Counted from the stretch's first letter, positions 9,657 to 20,078 are shown. The stretch is DNA of 30,704 nt from Aureococcus anophagefferens (GCF_000186865.1 NW_008705595.1:351426-382129), one strand, 5' to 3'. Numbers and translations are program-made. The notes: generated by a model from the sequence alone, not told the origin.

Positions 9657-11294
9657 TCACCGCAGTCGACCAGTAAGCTTGTGAAGATCAACAACAAGGG
9701 CGGTGATGTCGTCAATCATGGGTGAGAGGCTCTCCCATCGCCTTCGAGCTGACATGCAGAGCATGTGCGCAGCTTCGCTTGGGTCCCATTCTCCCGATCT
9801 ACAATCGGTTGTGTGTTGGGGTTGGGATAAGGGACGGGCGTACCGCGAAGTCAGATGAGAATGCACGATCTGCGCAGCCTGGTTATTGTCAATGACATCC
9901 CAAACGCCGTCCGTTGCACTGTAGATGGATTCCTAAGAGCGGCGGTTGCCAAAGAAAGATACCAACCAAATGAGGAATGCATCGCTTTCATCTATACGAT
10001 GGTCTGTAATTTCCGGTTCGCAGGATACACCCAGACCTATGGCAAGTCTGAGAGAAGCCCCCCCCCCCCCCCCCCAGAAACCGTGAACAATCGAGTCCCC
10101 AAAAGATCTACTCATTGCCAAGCCCATTTGTCGCCATGATTTTGATGCCTATAGCTATCACTTATATAATAATACGACGCACACCACAAGACCTCCTATA
10201 CCAAACCCTCGGAGGGCCAAAAAGCACAGGGATCGGTCCATTGCTGCCATGTCCTACGACTAGCTGAACACAACTATGCTAGAATGCGACGTTGCTCATC
10301 AGGTCTATCGGGCTGTGGAGATTCAAAGATAAGCCATAGACAATTTGGTGGTTAAAGGGAATGATTTGCAAACCTTGTGATCAGATGTCAGCGGAATGGC
10401 ACAGATGCTCCCATTATGCACGTGCCCAAGGACACCTCGGGAGTCACCGATGTTTGCCACTTTGAGGCTGGTGCCGTTTATGTACATAAATACACACGTA
10501 GCACCGCTGCATCTGACGTCAAAGTTGCTGTCATTTAAATCCTGGCGGGGGGGGTGGCATGCTTGCATATTAAGTACATCATGTCGTACCTGCTGCATAA
10601 CGCGGAAGGAACGATTCATGTTTAGATCCGATTCTAGGAAATGTGCACATAATTGTTCGCGGCAATGCTGAGAGACCAAATGGCCGACTTCTCCATGTCC
10701 GTCTAGAACTGCAAAGCAGTGCTGGTTGGTGTTAGATTGTAGATCTTCAGATATCAGATACGCATCCTGGTTCTGCCATCGTGGATTCCCTGGTTTTAGC
10801 CCGGCCATGGTGCAAGCTCCACAAAGTGTTGTTCTGCGTCGAGAGGCGCAAATTTCACCATGGTTAGCCATGGGTAGGGTGGACGTATTGCGAGATCTCC
10901 GCTCGGGATTGATCTGGGGGAGATTCGGCGCATTACGAGTCGCTCGTGAACGATGTGGTCGTCGAGAGCTTGCCGCAGACCAATTCCTAGTGCTGCGGAA
11001 ATTAGCATCATGTGAGAGGCTTGCTAATCTTGCTGTGTCATGGGCGATCCTTTTACGAGTAGATCCCTGGGGGTTGCGGTCTTCAACTTCTCGTTCCCTG
11101 TTTCGACCAGTTATGCGTCGAGGACCGATTTCCGCCAGGAATCGCATGGTGTCATTATCCGTGGTGGGAGTGCGTCCAGCAGTAGTTGTGCGGGTCGTCC
11201 TTTCAATAGATGATTTTGGGGTGCGATTGGCGAAACCGTTGTGCTGAGATCTTCTACCGACCCGCGATGGTAGATGGGTGGGATCAAATGACAT
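9657..11294 (-). CDS. PP2C-family (PPM) serine/threonine protein phosphatase, multi-exon
   Basis: A metal-dependent PPM/PP2C phosphatase, which removes phosphate from Ser/Thr of target proteins. Exons, by motif and phase: 11294-10374, 10312-10183, 10148-10082, 10036-9967, 9918-9657, with introns 61, 34, 45 and 48 nt. Motifs in order: NQDAYLI, VLDGHGEVG (metal Asp), CSGATCVF, VANIGDSRGVLG, LTSDHK, FGPPRVW, GLAMSRSFGD, ATDGVWDV (metal Asp) and DDITALVVDL (metal Asp). The key metal residues are therefore present. The first ~160 residues are Arg/Thr/Ser-rich and disordered. Near 10285-10260 the frame shifts between DEQRRIL and VVGHGSNGP; the joint is unresolved (very short intron or base error). 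The gene may begin farther upstream (see 11374-12565). Confidence 0.88.
10058..10075. repeat. 18-base poly-C tract inside a PP2C intron
   Basis: Eighteen C on the plus strand (G on the sense strand), inside the 45-nt intron 10037-10081. On the sense strand it lies between the GTTTCT donor and the ATAG acceptor. The run does not enter the protein. Its length may be a sequencing artefact. Confidence 0.8.
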
Positions 11295-11373
11295 GGCCGT
11301 TAGCCGCTAGAGAGCATACGCCGTATTGGAATGTAGCGGCCACGGATGATACGAGAAAAGCGCGATCACTTAC

Positions 11374-12565
11374 AAAACTGCATTTACGGTAGGTGAGGTA
11401 CTCGATGATATTTTTGCGGCCTCTAACTGAGTGGCCGCTTTGGTGAGGGTAGTTACCCTACCAACAGTACTTGAGAGGTTCTCTGTCACTTTGGATAAAT
11501 CGGCAGAGGATACTTTAATCTCGCTATTAGTCCCTTCCATGGTTTCTGTGATGAGCGTCTTCAATCCTTCCTTGTGCTTAGGGACAATTCCCGCTACATG
11601 CCCACTAATAAAATCTGCTCCGGAAGTGAAATCCTTCTGGTCCTTGAGCTTCTTGGGCAGCTTCTCCGTCCTCTCGTCCAGACGTAGAACAGACTCATCT
11701 AATTTCTCGTCGACCGTTTTGACACTTGCAGTAAGACGGTGTTGACTCGCAGTAATGATGTACGGGACTTAGATTCTTTACAGGGAAAGGAGAAAGGGGC
11801 CCCATACTAAAGTGGGGATCTTGGGACTGAACTCAGGCTCATTGCAAGAAGGGGAAATAAGGACAGTAGGGCAGATACAGGAGAATCTTCCTCCTGGGCT
11901 TATGGCCCACCGGGTCCCGGATCGAAGCAGTAGCAATGTTTATTTTGACAGAACGGCAGTGCTGATCTAGCCTGACTGGGTTTGGCTGAATTGACACTAC
12001 TGGAGACGACTAGTAGCCCGTGCTCCCGAACCCCTACCCCCCTCGGGGGCTAGTAATAGTATCGTGGGCTAGTATACATATCCTGAGGTAACTTGAAGGT
12101 ATGTTGAGGTAGAGTCGGGTTGAATACTTTGCGCTCGGCCTTTTCAATTTCTCGTACTATAATAGGGTCGGGTCTTGGACCAAAACAGGGTCATGGCAGC
12201 GTATCTAACTTACTTTGAAGTGTGATGAACCCACCCGTAAAGGACGTCTGGGAAAATATCGGCCTTCTAGAACCACGATTCCTCACAGGTTCGCTCTGTA
12301 GGCTCTTCTCGAAACGATGGCCTACCCGTCTTTGCAACGCCGCGGTCCTGCGCGTATGCAGAAGTTGTGCAACGCCCCCAGTGGCCTCGAGGTCCGCGAG
12401 GATGAGTAGGGCACACGAGAAGACATGGCGCTGTGACGAGCGCGTGGGGGGCAGAACGAGGAGTTGAGGAGACTGGGAAGGGATGCAGTGCCCTTGCGTC
12501 AGAGATTGGGTCAGAGATTGTTCCTCATTGACCCAGTCGGCCGAGCTGCATTTTGTCGTGAGCAA
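11374..12565 (-). CDS. Two exons encoding a basic and coiled-coil segment, perhaps the PP2C N-terminus
   Basis: Exon 12565-12214 starts with ATG and ends at a strong GTAAGT donor (phase 1). Exon 11767-11374 begins after CTAAG in the matching phase and ends at a perfect GTAAGT donor (phase 2). The second exon encodes a charged, heptad-like stretch (SVKTVDEKLDESVLRLDER, then NLSSTVGRVTTLTKAATQLE) that should form a coiled coil. An acceptor at 11254, inside the PP2C first exon, has the right phase to join them, giving a coiled-coil PP2C. The 446-nt intron would be long for this window. No family recognised for these exons alone; a separate gene is possible. Confidence 0.4.
11770..12210. other. 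Non-coding stretch, possible long intron
   Basis: I see no coding signal. If the two flanking minus-strand exons belong together, this is their intron, with donor GTAAGT at 12213 and acceptor AAG at 11768. It contains a GGGGGTAGGGG-like run near 12033-12050 on the minus strand. Confidence 0.35.
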
Positions 12566-12982
12566 CCTCCGAGCGCTACCGGTACGAGACGCGGACAGAG
12601 AGATAGTGCAGCGGACCGCTGCAGCGGCTCAGCCCGACTCGTTCCGGGGGACCCGCCGAGTCCGCGGGACTGTCTCCACGCCAGGAACTCGAACCCACGC
12701 AGCCCCGCTTCGATCCAGCAACCATCGCGTGACGTGCGGTCCAGCAACCATCGCGTGACGTGATGAGAGAGTGAGACAGGACGCAGTTATCGCCAAGGGT
12801 CTGACCGGTGCACTCCCGAGCCAATGGACCGGGACCGCAGGACTGAGCTCGGGCGCAACCCCGCCCATGGGGCGCAACCCCGCCCATGCCGTCCCAGGAG
12901 CGGCTGGCTCCATCGTACCGAATCATCTGAGTTGATAGTTGGGAGTATCTGCAGTGAAGAATACTGAAACCGAAGAGAAGCC
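12566..12982. other. GC-rich intergenic region with short direct repeats
   Basis: Holds two adjacent copies of TCCAGCAACCATCGCGTGAC at about 12714-12760 and two adjacent copies of GGGGCGCAACCCCGCCCATG-like sequence at about 12856-12890. A tRNA-like T-arm motif on the minus strand near 12690 does not fold properly (see rejected items). No gene supported. Confidence 0.5.
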
Positions 12983-15900
12983 CTAAGGAGATATGAGTTT
13001 GAAGATGGAAAACTCCCGAACTAGCTGCGCCGAGTTTAGTTCCCCTTTGATTTCCCGATCCGAAGCCCCTAGATTGGTCCCAACTCCGTTGGAATTCGGT
13101 GGTTTTGTTCTTGAAGCAAACATATTTTCTGGATCGTTGCGATTCATTATCTCGGATATATCATGCTCTCTATATGATGTTGGTGGTGGGTGTACTATTG
13201 GAGCAGCGACACCGGGTGGAGTTTTGTAGGCCGGGGTGATACCACCTTCAACCAGGTGCGCCTCTGCAATATCGACCTCAACTTGACGCTGCATCTCAAT
13301 AAATTCTCTCTCCTTCAATGCTGCTAGTTGGTGCTTTGTTTCGTATGGGTTTGGGTTGGTGTATGCTGATGATATGGCGTCCTCTGCGCTATCAACAAAA
13401 TCTGCATACTGCCCAATACACCTTGGATTCTCGGAGATGAATGATTGCTCTTGTGATAGAGCCTGGGATGGAGATGGCGCTTCAGTTTGTCTCGCGGCAT
13501 TTTTTATTGCGGGGAGTCGATTTACTGACACGGCAAAACTGGTGTGGGTACCCCATGGTTCTGGTAAAAATTGGCGTCTTGATGATATATCTGAAGATAA
13601 TGCGCAAGCTGTATTCTTGTTCAGTTCGGCAGATGCTTTCACATCAAGGATCAGGGACCCAGCGCGCAAGGTGACAGAAAGATCTACAGAGCCACCGCCC
13701 AAACGCTCTATTCGATTGGCAATGTGTCCACATAATGTTCTGAGAACTTTCTTTGTAAGTTCTTGTGGAGATATGTCTAAGATGACTATGCTGAAGTGGA
13801 TTTCATAGCAAATCGGCGTCTCAATTGTCTCAATTGGATTGGATTGCATAGCAATAGGAAGAACGTTAACGTCAGTGGCGTCTCGTTTGAAGGAGCTGTC
13901 CGTCTCGCTTGCGTTACTCATCACCAGGCTTTCTTCACATACTTGAATTTCTGTTGAAATCACAGCACCTGCCAGAGGTTCTTTATCTTGGGAATCTATA
14001 TTATCAAACGAGGTAGTATTTGTGCCAGTACCAACAACTTGAAGATTGTTGTTAATGGTTGCATGGTAGTCTACTGACACCAGGGGCGAAATGCATGAAG
14101 CGGACTTATCAAACAGTCGAGGCGTCGAGTTTGAGATCTCACTTGCTATATCTTTAGCCGGGATGATGGACCCGTCATTGGATGCGCTTGATTCAAACAC
14201 TTCCATCTGACGGTGAGGTATATCGCAGCGTGTGCCTTGTTCAAAGAGCCGAATATCCGCATGTTGTTTGGATTCGACCTCGAAGGCAAGGGGTGCAATT
14301 TCTGCGAAGACACCCAAAACGATGTTCGTAGCCTCTTGTCGCACTTCGTGACCAGCGCTCACCCATATTGCACACCCTCGGTGTGATACTCCGCTAACAC
14401 GGCCTATTGAGTCGCGTATCAAAGATCGCCCGTGGGCTCCAAAACATGAACAGTTTTTGTCTGCTCCTGTCTCATGTGACCAGACATGGTGTACTGTGCG
14501 GCCACGTAACACCACCTCCATGTTTGATGGCGTCACAAGTACGCCCTCGGTAGATTGCAATGCAATGACGGGGAGAGGGATATTGGAAAGTGAGAGGTTC
14601 TTAGCGCCATCCAAAGCGCCGCGTAATAGAGCAAGGCGTCCTCCGAGCGTAATGGGATTTGCAACTGCAGTGTATATATTTAGAGCGAGATTCGGATGCA
14701 CACGTGTAAGGTATGCATCACTGAACTGAAATCGTGAAAGGAATGAAATTGGCAAATCAGGACGGTCGGCGGGAAACTGTTCAAATGCGCCCAAAGCGGC
14801 ATGTAGTATCGCTGCATACTGAGTGTCGACTTGTGGAACACCATTGATGCTGACAAGCCCCCTCAGTGTGAGGTGATATATCCCAATATTGTGGGTGAGC
14901 TCGGCACAAATGCTAAGTCCATATCCTATACCAACCAAGAAGAAAGGTGACGTAGATAAGAGCATTTCGCCACAAAGGTTGACATGATGTAGAAGCTCGG
15001 CAAGGTGCTGTGCATGCAACATCACATTGATACCACCATCGCCTCTGTCGGCTGAGAAGCTCGTACCAGCTTGACCGGCATAGTTATATACTAAAATTTG
15101 ACAACCAGAATTGTGATCGGCGATAGCCTGGAAAAATATTTTGCTCGCGTCAAGCGTGTCGAATAAGTCATGGGCGACAATAAAACTGTGACTGGTGAGC
15201 TCAAGTGAGGGTTCCCCAATGATTTCATATGGTAACGTAGTTGAACCATCCGAGCAAATAAACGACCTTCTTCCTTGACTGCCCATGTCCTTCGACTTCT
15301 CGTAGGCATTCATCAACCTGTCTTGCGGCCTCGAGGCGAGTCGTTCCATTTGGCGACGCTGTGTCACAAGCCGCGCTGCCCGTTCTTGCTGCGTCAGCTT
15401 GCGACGTGGCAGTCCACGATGCCGCCTATACCCTAGTGCAAATGGATTTTGGTTGGGTGCCACAGCCTGCAACTCTACTGGAAGCAGGTCCACGGCTCGG
15501 GCAAAAAGCAGGTTTGAGGAATGTGGCAGCATAGGTGAATCCACGCGGGACAACTGTGCAGATGAGGCCAAAGTAGAGGACCAGTCTTTCAAGGGGGGCA
15601 GATGAGGTATAGCATGCGAAGCGGAATCAACATTAGACCATGGCGACGATGTACAGCAGCCCCCACCAAGACGACCCAACGAAGCTGTAGTGTCTTTGGT
15701 GCTTATACCGCCACTTCGAAGTGCGCGCATTGCGAGGTTATATCTATGATTTTTCTTTGCTGCAATAGAGGTCTTGTCCACAATTGACTTCTTATTCATT
15801 GCGGCAGAGCCAAGAAATGAAGCCGGCAGGGAATCCAAGCGTTCATGACCACGTCCGACACGCCACTTGTGAGCCTCAAGCATCCCCAGTACCCAAGCAC

Positions 15901-17044
15901 ACGCCCTGGATGCAGAAGCGCTGACGTGAACCATCGCTACTGGGTGGAAAATGCTCTTGCTGATATAGGGTTCGAGGACACGTTCAACAAGGGGCGTGAT
16001 TGAGTCACAGTCAAAGTCTAGAAGCGCCCGCCTACACCGGTGAAGTACTTTTTAGAAGCAAATAGGTCTATTATAAACTGAGCAGAATACGTCTATAATG
16101 AATAGAACACGAGGAGACCCAGCTGTTTGCAGAAACGTCTCACCGTTCGCCATAGCATGACGTGCTTCAGCCCATCTCAGCGTCCGGCCGCCAGTCAGCA
16201 GCACAAATAATGCCGTTGTTACTATTTCCACTGCGAGTGGAGGTGACACATAGCTTCGCAGCTCTGCTATATCAAGTGTACTCAGACAAGAAATGGCATG
16301 TTGCACTCGTATCATTGCGCATGTCTCTGGCGTTTCCATGGATGTGCACATGCCAATCTTAGCAGCGTGCGAGTTCGACTTCAGCGGTGAATCAGATCCG
16401 ATCGACACAGCATCCTGTCTTTGAGGCACGGCTGCGTCACATCTGTGATTATTTGCTATTTTCATGTTAGTTTCGTCCCACTTCCGTGCCCGCTCGATCA
16501 AGTCATATACGCAAAAACATGAAAAACACACTCGTACTGTGCCATAGCATCGGCTAGGGAATTCGCCCAGCGTTGAGTCGTTGTTAGCCTGACTTGCTAC
16601 AAAATTTCTGTCAAACAAACGCCCTTCGCGGTGGCGTCGCAGCATCAGTTTCACGAGGTCCGCTTCTTCTCGTGCGCGGAGGATACAACGGAATGGTACT
16701 TCCACCGTTCCTTTGGCTGCCCTTGAGGGCGATGTGGAGGTCATGTCCTTTGCATCAGCCGTACTATCGAGGTCGAGGAGCTTTTTGCGGAAGTCAGACA
16801 GCGTCGGACCAAGGTTTGATATACTCGGGCCATCCGTGACCCGTTGCAGTGTAATATCTACAGCGCAAAAGTCGCCAGCACAGCCTACGAACCTACCCTG
16901 AGCGTAAATCAGAGTTCATATCTAACCTGTGGCTTGCGACGTGCCAAGGGTCTTTGATTGCCAGGGATTTGCCCGGGATTTCGAGGCAGAAGCGCCCGTG
17001 GCCCTTAAAAAGCCGGGGATGTCTACCGCCTGCGACTGCGACAT
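12983..17044 (-). CDS. Dynein-stalk-like helical segment fused to an inactive alpha/beta-hydrolase fold
   Basis: Proposed exons 17044-16927, 16884-16119 and 16031-12983 (introns 42 and 87 nt, phases matching) give 1310 residues. Residues ~152-170 hold a Cys-rich motif (CYGTVRVCFSCFCVYDLIE). Residues ~235-350 match the helical region at the C-terminal side of the dynein heavy chain stalk: LDIAELRSYVSPPLAV, WAEARHAM, FLQ...LLDFD, then VSASASRACAWVLGM. The second intron falls inside this match and its removal restores it. Residues ~551-812 look like an alpha/beta hydrolase: strand VAHDLFDT, LVYNYAGQAGTS, then FFLVGIGYGLS at the nucleophile elbow, where G-x-S-x-G reads G-I-G-Y-G, so catalysis is unlikely. 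The C-terminal ~500 residues are Ser/Thr-rich with one ordered segment (HFSIVILDISPQELTKKVL). Function unknown; a cytoskeletal or flagellar adaptor is a guess. Confidence 0.72.
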
Positions 17045-17199
17045 TTGGGAGTTTGTTCTTCTCTCAGGTGACGTTAATCGGTGTCAGCGCGGGTGGTGTG
17101 CAGGTGATATATATATAGCCGCCAGATATATCAGCCACCTGGGATATGCAGGATACAGAGGAGAGAGACAGGAGATATATCTCGTACTCGAGTACGAGT

Positions 17200-17557
17200 T
17201 ATCGGCTGTCGCGGACACCCCCTATATTATTGTGCGCCTGGAGTGCACGAAAATCTTCTTTGGAGGGGAGGAATGGATAAATGTCCGGGAACCGGCCTGT
17301 GGCGGGCCCCGGGACAATTGGCTATTTTCAAGAGACAACCCACAGCTCAAAATGCAATGCTGCCACACTGACGGTCAAACACCCAGCAAGGAACACGGCC
17401 AATTCTTGAGTCGCATGCTCGAAGCTCAGAAGGTATTAGGAGACTACAGCTCATACAAGAGCACAGTAGACACATTGGCAGCTAAGGATTACCATCATGA
17501 TGGTGTAAAAACTCTTCACCTCAGAATGAAAACATGGCCCGAATATGCCAAACACAT
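17200..17557 (+). CDS. Possible partial reading frame running into the assembly gap
   Basis: A plus-strand frame is open into the N-gap, and its last ~70 codons have a protein-like mix (HGQFLSRMLEAQKVLGDY, DGVKTLHLRMKTWPEYAKH). I recognise no family. The same frame upstream of ~17150 overlaps the first exon of the minus-strand gene and is not credible; downstream it reads through Ns and poly-C. It may be a fragment of a mobile-element gene. Confidence 0.2.
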
Positions 17558-17607
17558 NNNNNNNNNNNNNNNNNNNNNNNNNNNNNNNNNNNNNNNNNNN
17601 NNNNNNN
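17558..17607. other. Assembly gap of 50 N
   Basis: Fifty N, followed by 23 C at 17608-17630. The poly-C tract probably stopped the assembly. Real sequence of unknown length is missing between the dynein-like gene's promoter side and coatomer zeta. Confidence 0.99.
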
Positions 17608-17756
17608 CCCCCCCCCCCCCCCCCCCCCCCGAGGGAGGGGTCTACCTTGCTTCCTTTAGCCTCGGGCCAGTGGGAGATACGAAAGGTTAAGTGGACGGAA
17701 ACTTCTACCAGATAATGCTGAAAATTTAATATCTGTAAGTGTAATATATTATACCG

Positions 17757-18568
17757 ATGTCGAAGTTCGCGAGTGGCGATACTTTGGTCCCTTCAGTGCT
17801 GGCGGTTCTACTTTTGGATAGTGAAGGGAATCGCATCATCGCCAAGTATTACCAGGGTTTTCTTGGAACGGGACTAGAGAAGGTATGTGATACGGATTAT
17901 GGCATTAGTATTGGATTGAAACCTCGCTCGTAGTCGAAATTTGAAGCGAAACTTTTCAAAAAAACAAAGAATACGAATACCGCAAGAAGTGATGCCGACG
18001 TGATCATGCTCGATAACACTATCGTCTACCCTAGGGCAGTAGTTCAATTTAATTTCTGAAAGCAAGTGCATAGGCAATATTCAGATGTGGTGCGGACACA
18101 CGTTTTTATGTTCTTGGATCCGCAGAAGAGGTGTGTCCCCCACGTGTATCCGTTATTTGTCATCTAATCATGACTCTAGAATGAAATTATTTTGAATTTG
18201 GTTCTTGATGGTCTCTTTGAGGCTCTAAATACTCTCCTTCGTGGACAACTTGAGAGCAGAGCTCTCCTAGAAAATCTCGAAACTGTAATGTTGGCTGTTG
18301 ATGAACTTGCGAGAACTTAGCGTAACTGCGGAACGCGTTATGAAAGCTTACCCCTTCGTTAATAGGTTGATGGCGGGATGATTCTCGAGACAGATCCGCA
18401 GTCCATCACCAGCCGCGTACTGATGCGTGGCGTTGAGGGAACACAGCCAATCACCGATATGTCTATGTCTCAAGCGATTGCTACGGCTAAAGACCAACTA
18501 TTCAAGAGTGAGTATTTGCGCCCTCATACAGGTGCCTTGAACCCGCCCCCCTTGCAGGTATGAATTGA
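17757..18568 (+). CDS. COPZ: Coatomer subunit zeta (COPI coat)
   Basis: Six exons give 189 residues: 17757-17882, 18074-18130, 18180-18308, 18366-18507 and 18558-18568, with 17934-18038 as the second. Introns are 51, 35, 49, 57 and 50 nt and every phase fits. The protein follows the zeta family from end to end: VLLLDSEGNRIIAKYYQG, KFEAKLFKKTKNTN, TRFYVLGSAEE, NEIILNLVLDGLFEALNTLL, RALLENLETVMLAVDEL, VDGGMILETDPQSI and QAIATAKDQLFK. It has the longin-like fold of small coat/adaptor chains. In the family, zeta pairs with gamma-COP in the F-subcomplex of the COPI coat on Golgi-to-ER vesicles. The fourth intron starts GC, not GT (18309). The last exon adds only the tail SMN and is the least certain. 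Confidence 0.93.
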
Positions 18569-19552
18569 TAAGCCTGGTCCCTGCTGTCCAAACTAGAACC
18601 AAGCTGTGCGCCAGCCGAGTGGCCATTTGTACTTAGCTGAGTGGCAATTTGTGGCTATCTGGCACACCTGTAGGGATAGATGGCAGTGAGCATGCCTTCG
18701 CGCCTACCTAAAAAGAAACTGCCGTTCTAGCTTGTGAGCAAACAAAATAATTTCAAAGACCTGATTTAAGCAAAACCGCTGGTTGTCGTGGTCCTCTCCC
18801 AGCTCGCCGCTTCCCCGGGGTCCGGGCCCCGGGGCGGCGTGGTCACGGGTTGATTTTTAAAGCCCACCCGGAGTTGAATTGAGCATGCGGGGTCCTCTTC
18901 CTTAGTTCAATATAGCCACAGCCACCTCACCCCGCTCCAACTTCAAATGCTTAGGCCATTCAACAGCCAGGCCCAAATTTTGGATGTTAGCAGAAACCAT
19001 ATGCACTCAAAAAATAAGCCGCGGGCGCCATCCCGGTCCCCGGGGTGATCTGAGTTTTAGTGCACCAAAATTGGTCACACCCGAGGGGCACGCACTGCGC
19101 GCGCGCCGCTGCGTTTTGGCGATAGACGCTGTGGCAAAAATGCGCCGAAAAAGGGCTGCATATGCACCCATTCGCGCGCACTACCACGGGATGATCACCA
19201 TCTTCTGGGGGTCCACAAGGCGCGCTCGTCCGCGCAAGGTCCCAGGCAACTCAGCGCGTCGAGCACGGGCAGCCGCAGACGCTGGGATCGCTTCGTGGAG
19301 CTCATGGCGCGCTCGAACGCGCCCGAAAGCGGGTTTCGCAGCCCGGCGCGCCGTCATGTTCCAGCGACCTGCGCACCGGAACTCGGTCGTGCGCGACGAA
19401 GGAACGTCGTCGCGGCACCGCGGGGACCCGGCGGACCCTGCGGACACCGCGGCGGCCATCCCACGCGCGCACCATGGTGTGAATTAGGGCTGCAGAGCGT
19501 GGACTGTGGACTATAGCCTAAGGCTAGCCTAGTTAATGCGTATACTACTGGT
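18569..19552. other. Intergenic region with a dispersed repeat and a GC-rich block
   Basis: About 18774-18835 matches the block at 3324-3372 (CTGGTTGT...GCTTCCCCGGGG). From 19020 to 19480 it is very GC-rich with long open frames in several phases, including a plus-strand stretch SRRRWDRFVELMARSNAP. I cannot tie these to a family. The region lies upstream of the topoisomerase I promoter. Confidence 0.45.
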
Positions 19553-20026
19553 ATCTGCACCTATGGCGGCCGGAGTATTTCGGAGGGTAAATACCGGTAT
19601 GATAAAATGCCGGTATATACCGGGATATACCCGGGCCCGTTTTCCCATACCGGGTATTTCGGTTTTGGGCCATATCCCGTAGACGGGTACGGCGCGGCTG
19701 CAGGGGCTCGGCCGCGACGAGTCGCGCCACGCCGCGCGCGACGCGCGCGCGCGCGCGTGCTCGAATTCGCCCCACTCGGAGCCACGCGCCTGAAAGCCGG
19801 CGCACGCGACGCGCCGCCCTTTCTAATCAGCGGAAAGGCGCCTGTGCGTGCCGCATTGGGACCGGCACGGCGCGCGGTGGCTCTGGGAGACCGCAGAGGG
19901 GTCGCAGTACTCCATAAATACCGGTATATACCGGGTATTGACCATACCGACGGTATATACCGGTATATACCCGTCCCGCTTTGCCCATACCGCATACCGG
20001 GTATTCCGGCCGCCATATCTGCACCT
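19553..20026. mobile_element. 454-bp non-autonomous DNA transposon (MITE-like) with 10-bp target duplication
   Basis: The element spans 19563-20016. It begins ATGGCGGCCGGAGTATTTCG and ends with the inverse of ATGGCGGCCGGAATACCCGG, terminal inverted repeats of about 17-20 bp with a few mismatches. ATCTGCACCT stands directly outside both ends (19553-19562 and 20017-20026), a 10-bp target-site duplication. Inside, two ~100-bp subterminal blocks full of CCGGTATATACCGG-like palindromes, arranged as direct repeats (about 19588-19675 and 19916-20013), flank a very GC-rich core. No transposase is encoded. A 9-11 bp duplication is typical of Mutator-like elements, but the ends do not identify the superfamily. 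It lies 52 bp before the topoisomerase I start codon. Confidence 0.82.
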
Positions 20027-20078
20027 GCGGCTTTGCGCAAACCATGGCAATTTCGTAGGCGCAGAACTGGTTGGGCCG

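Noticed and set aside
12660..12745. tRNA-like T-arm (GGTTCGAGTTCC) on the minus strand
   Set aside because: The box-B-like motif is off by a base, the T-stem does not pair, and no acceptor or anticodon stem could be placed around it.
16929..17690. 253-codon plus-strand frame across the assembly gap
   Set aside because: Its middle is N and poly-C (read as X and Pro), and its start overlaps the antisense first exon of the dynein-like gene. Only the part just before the gap was kept, at low confidence.
18039..18062. A 24-nt intron in coatomer zeta
   Set aside because: It was one reading of the second junction, but ending the intron at 18073 (35 nt) gives the conserved TRFYVLGSAEE with the right phase, so the shorter form was dropped.
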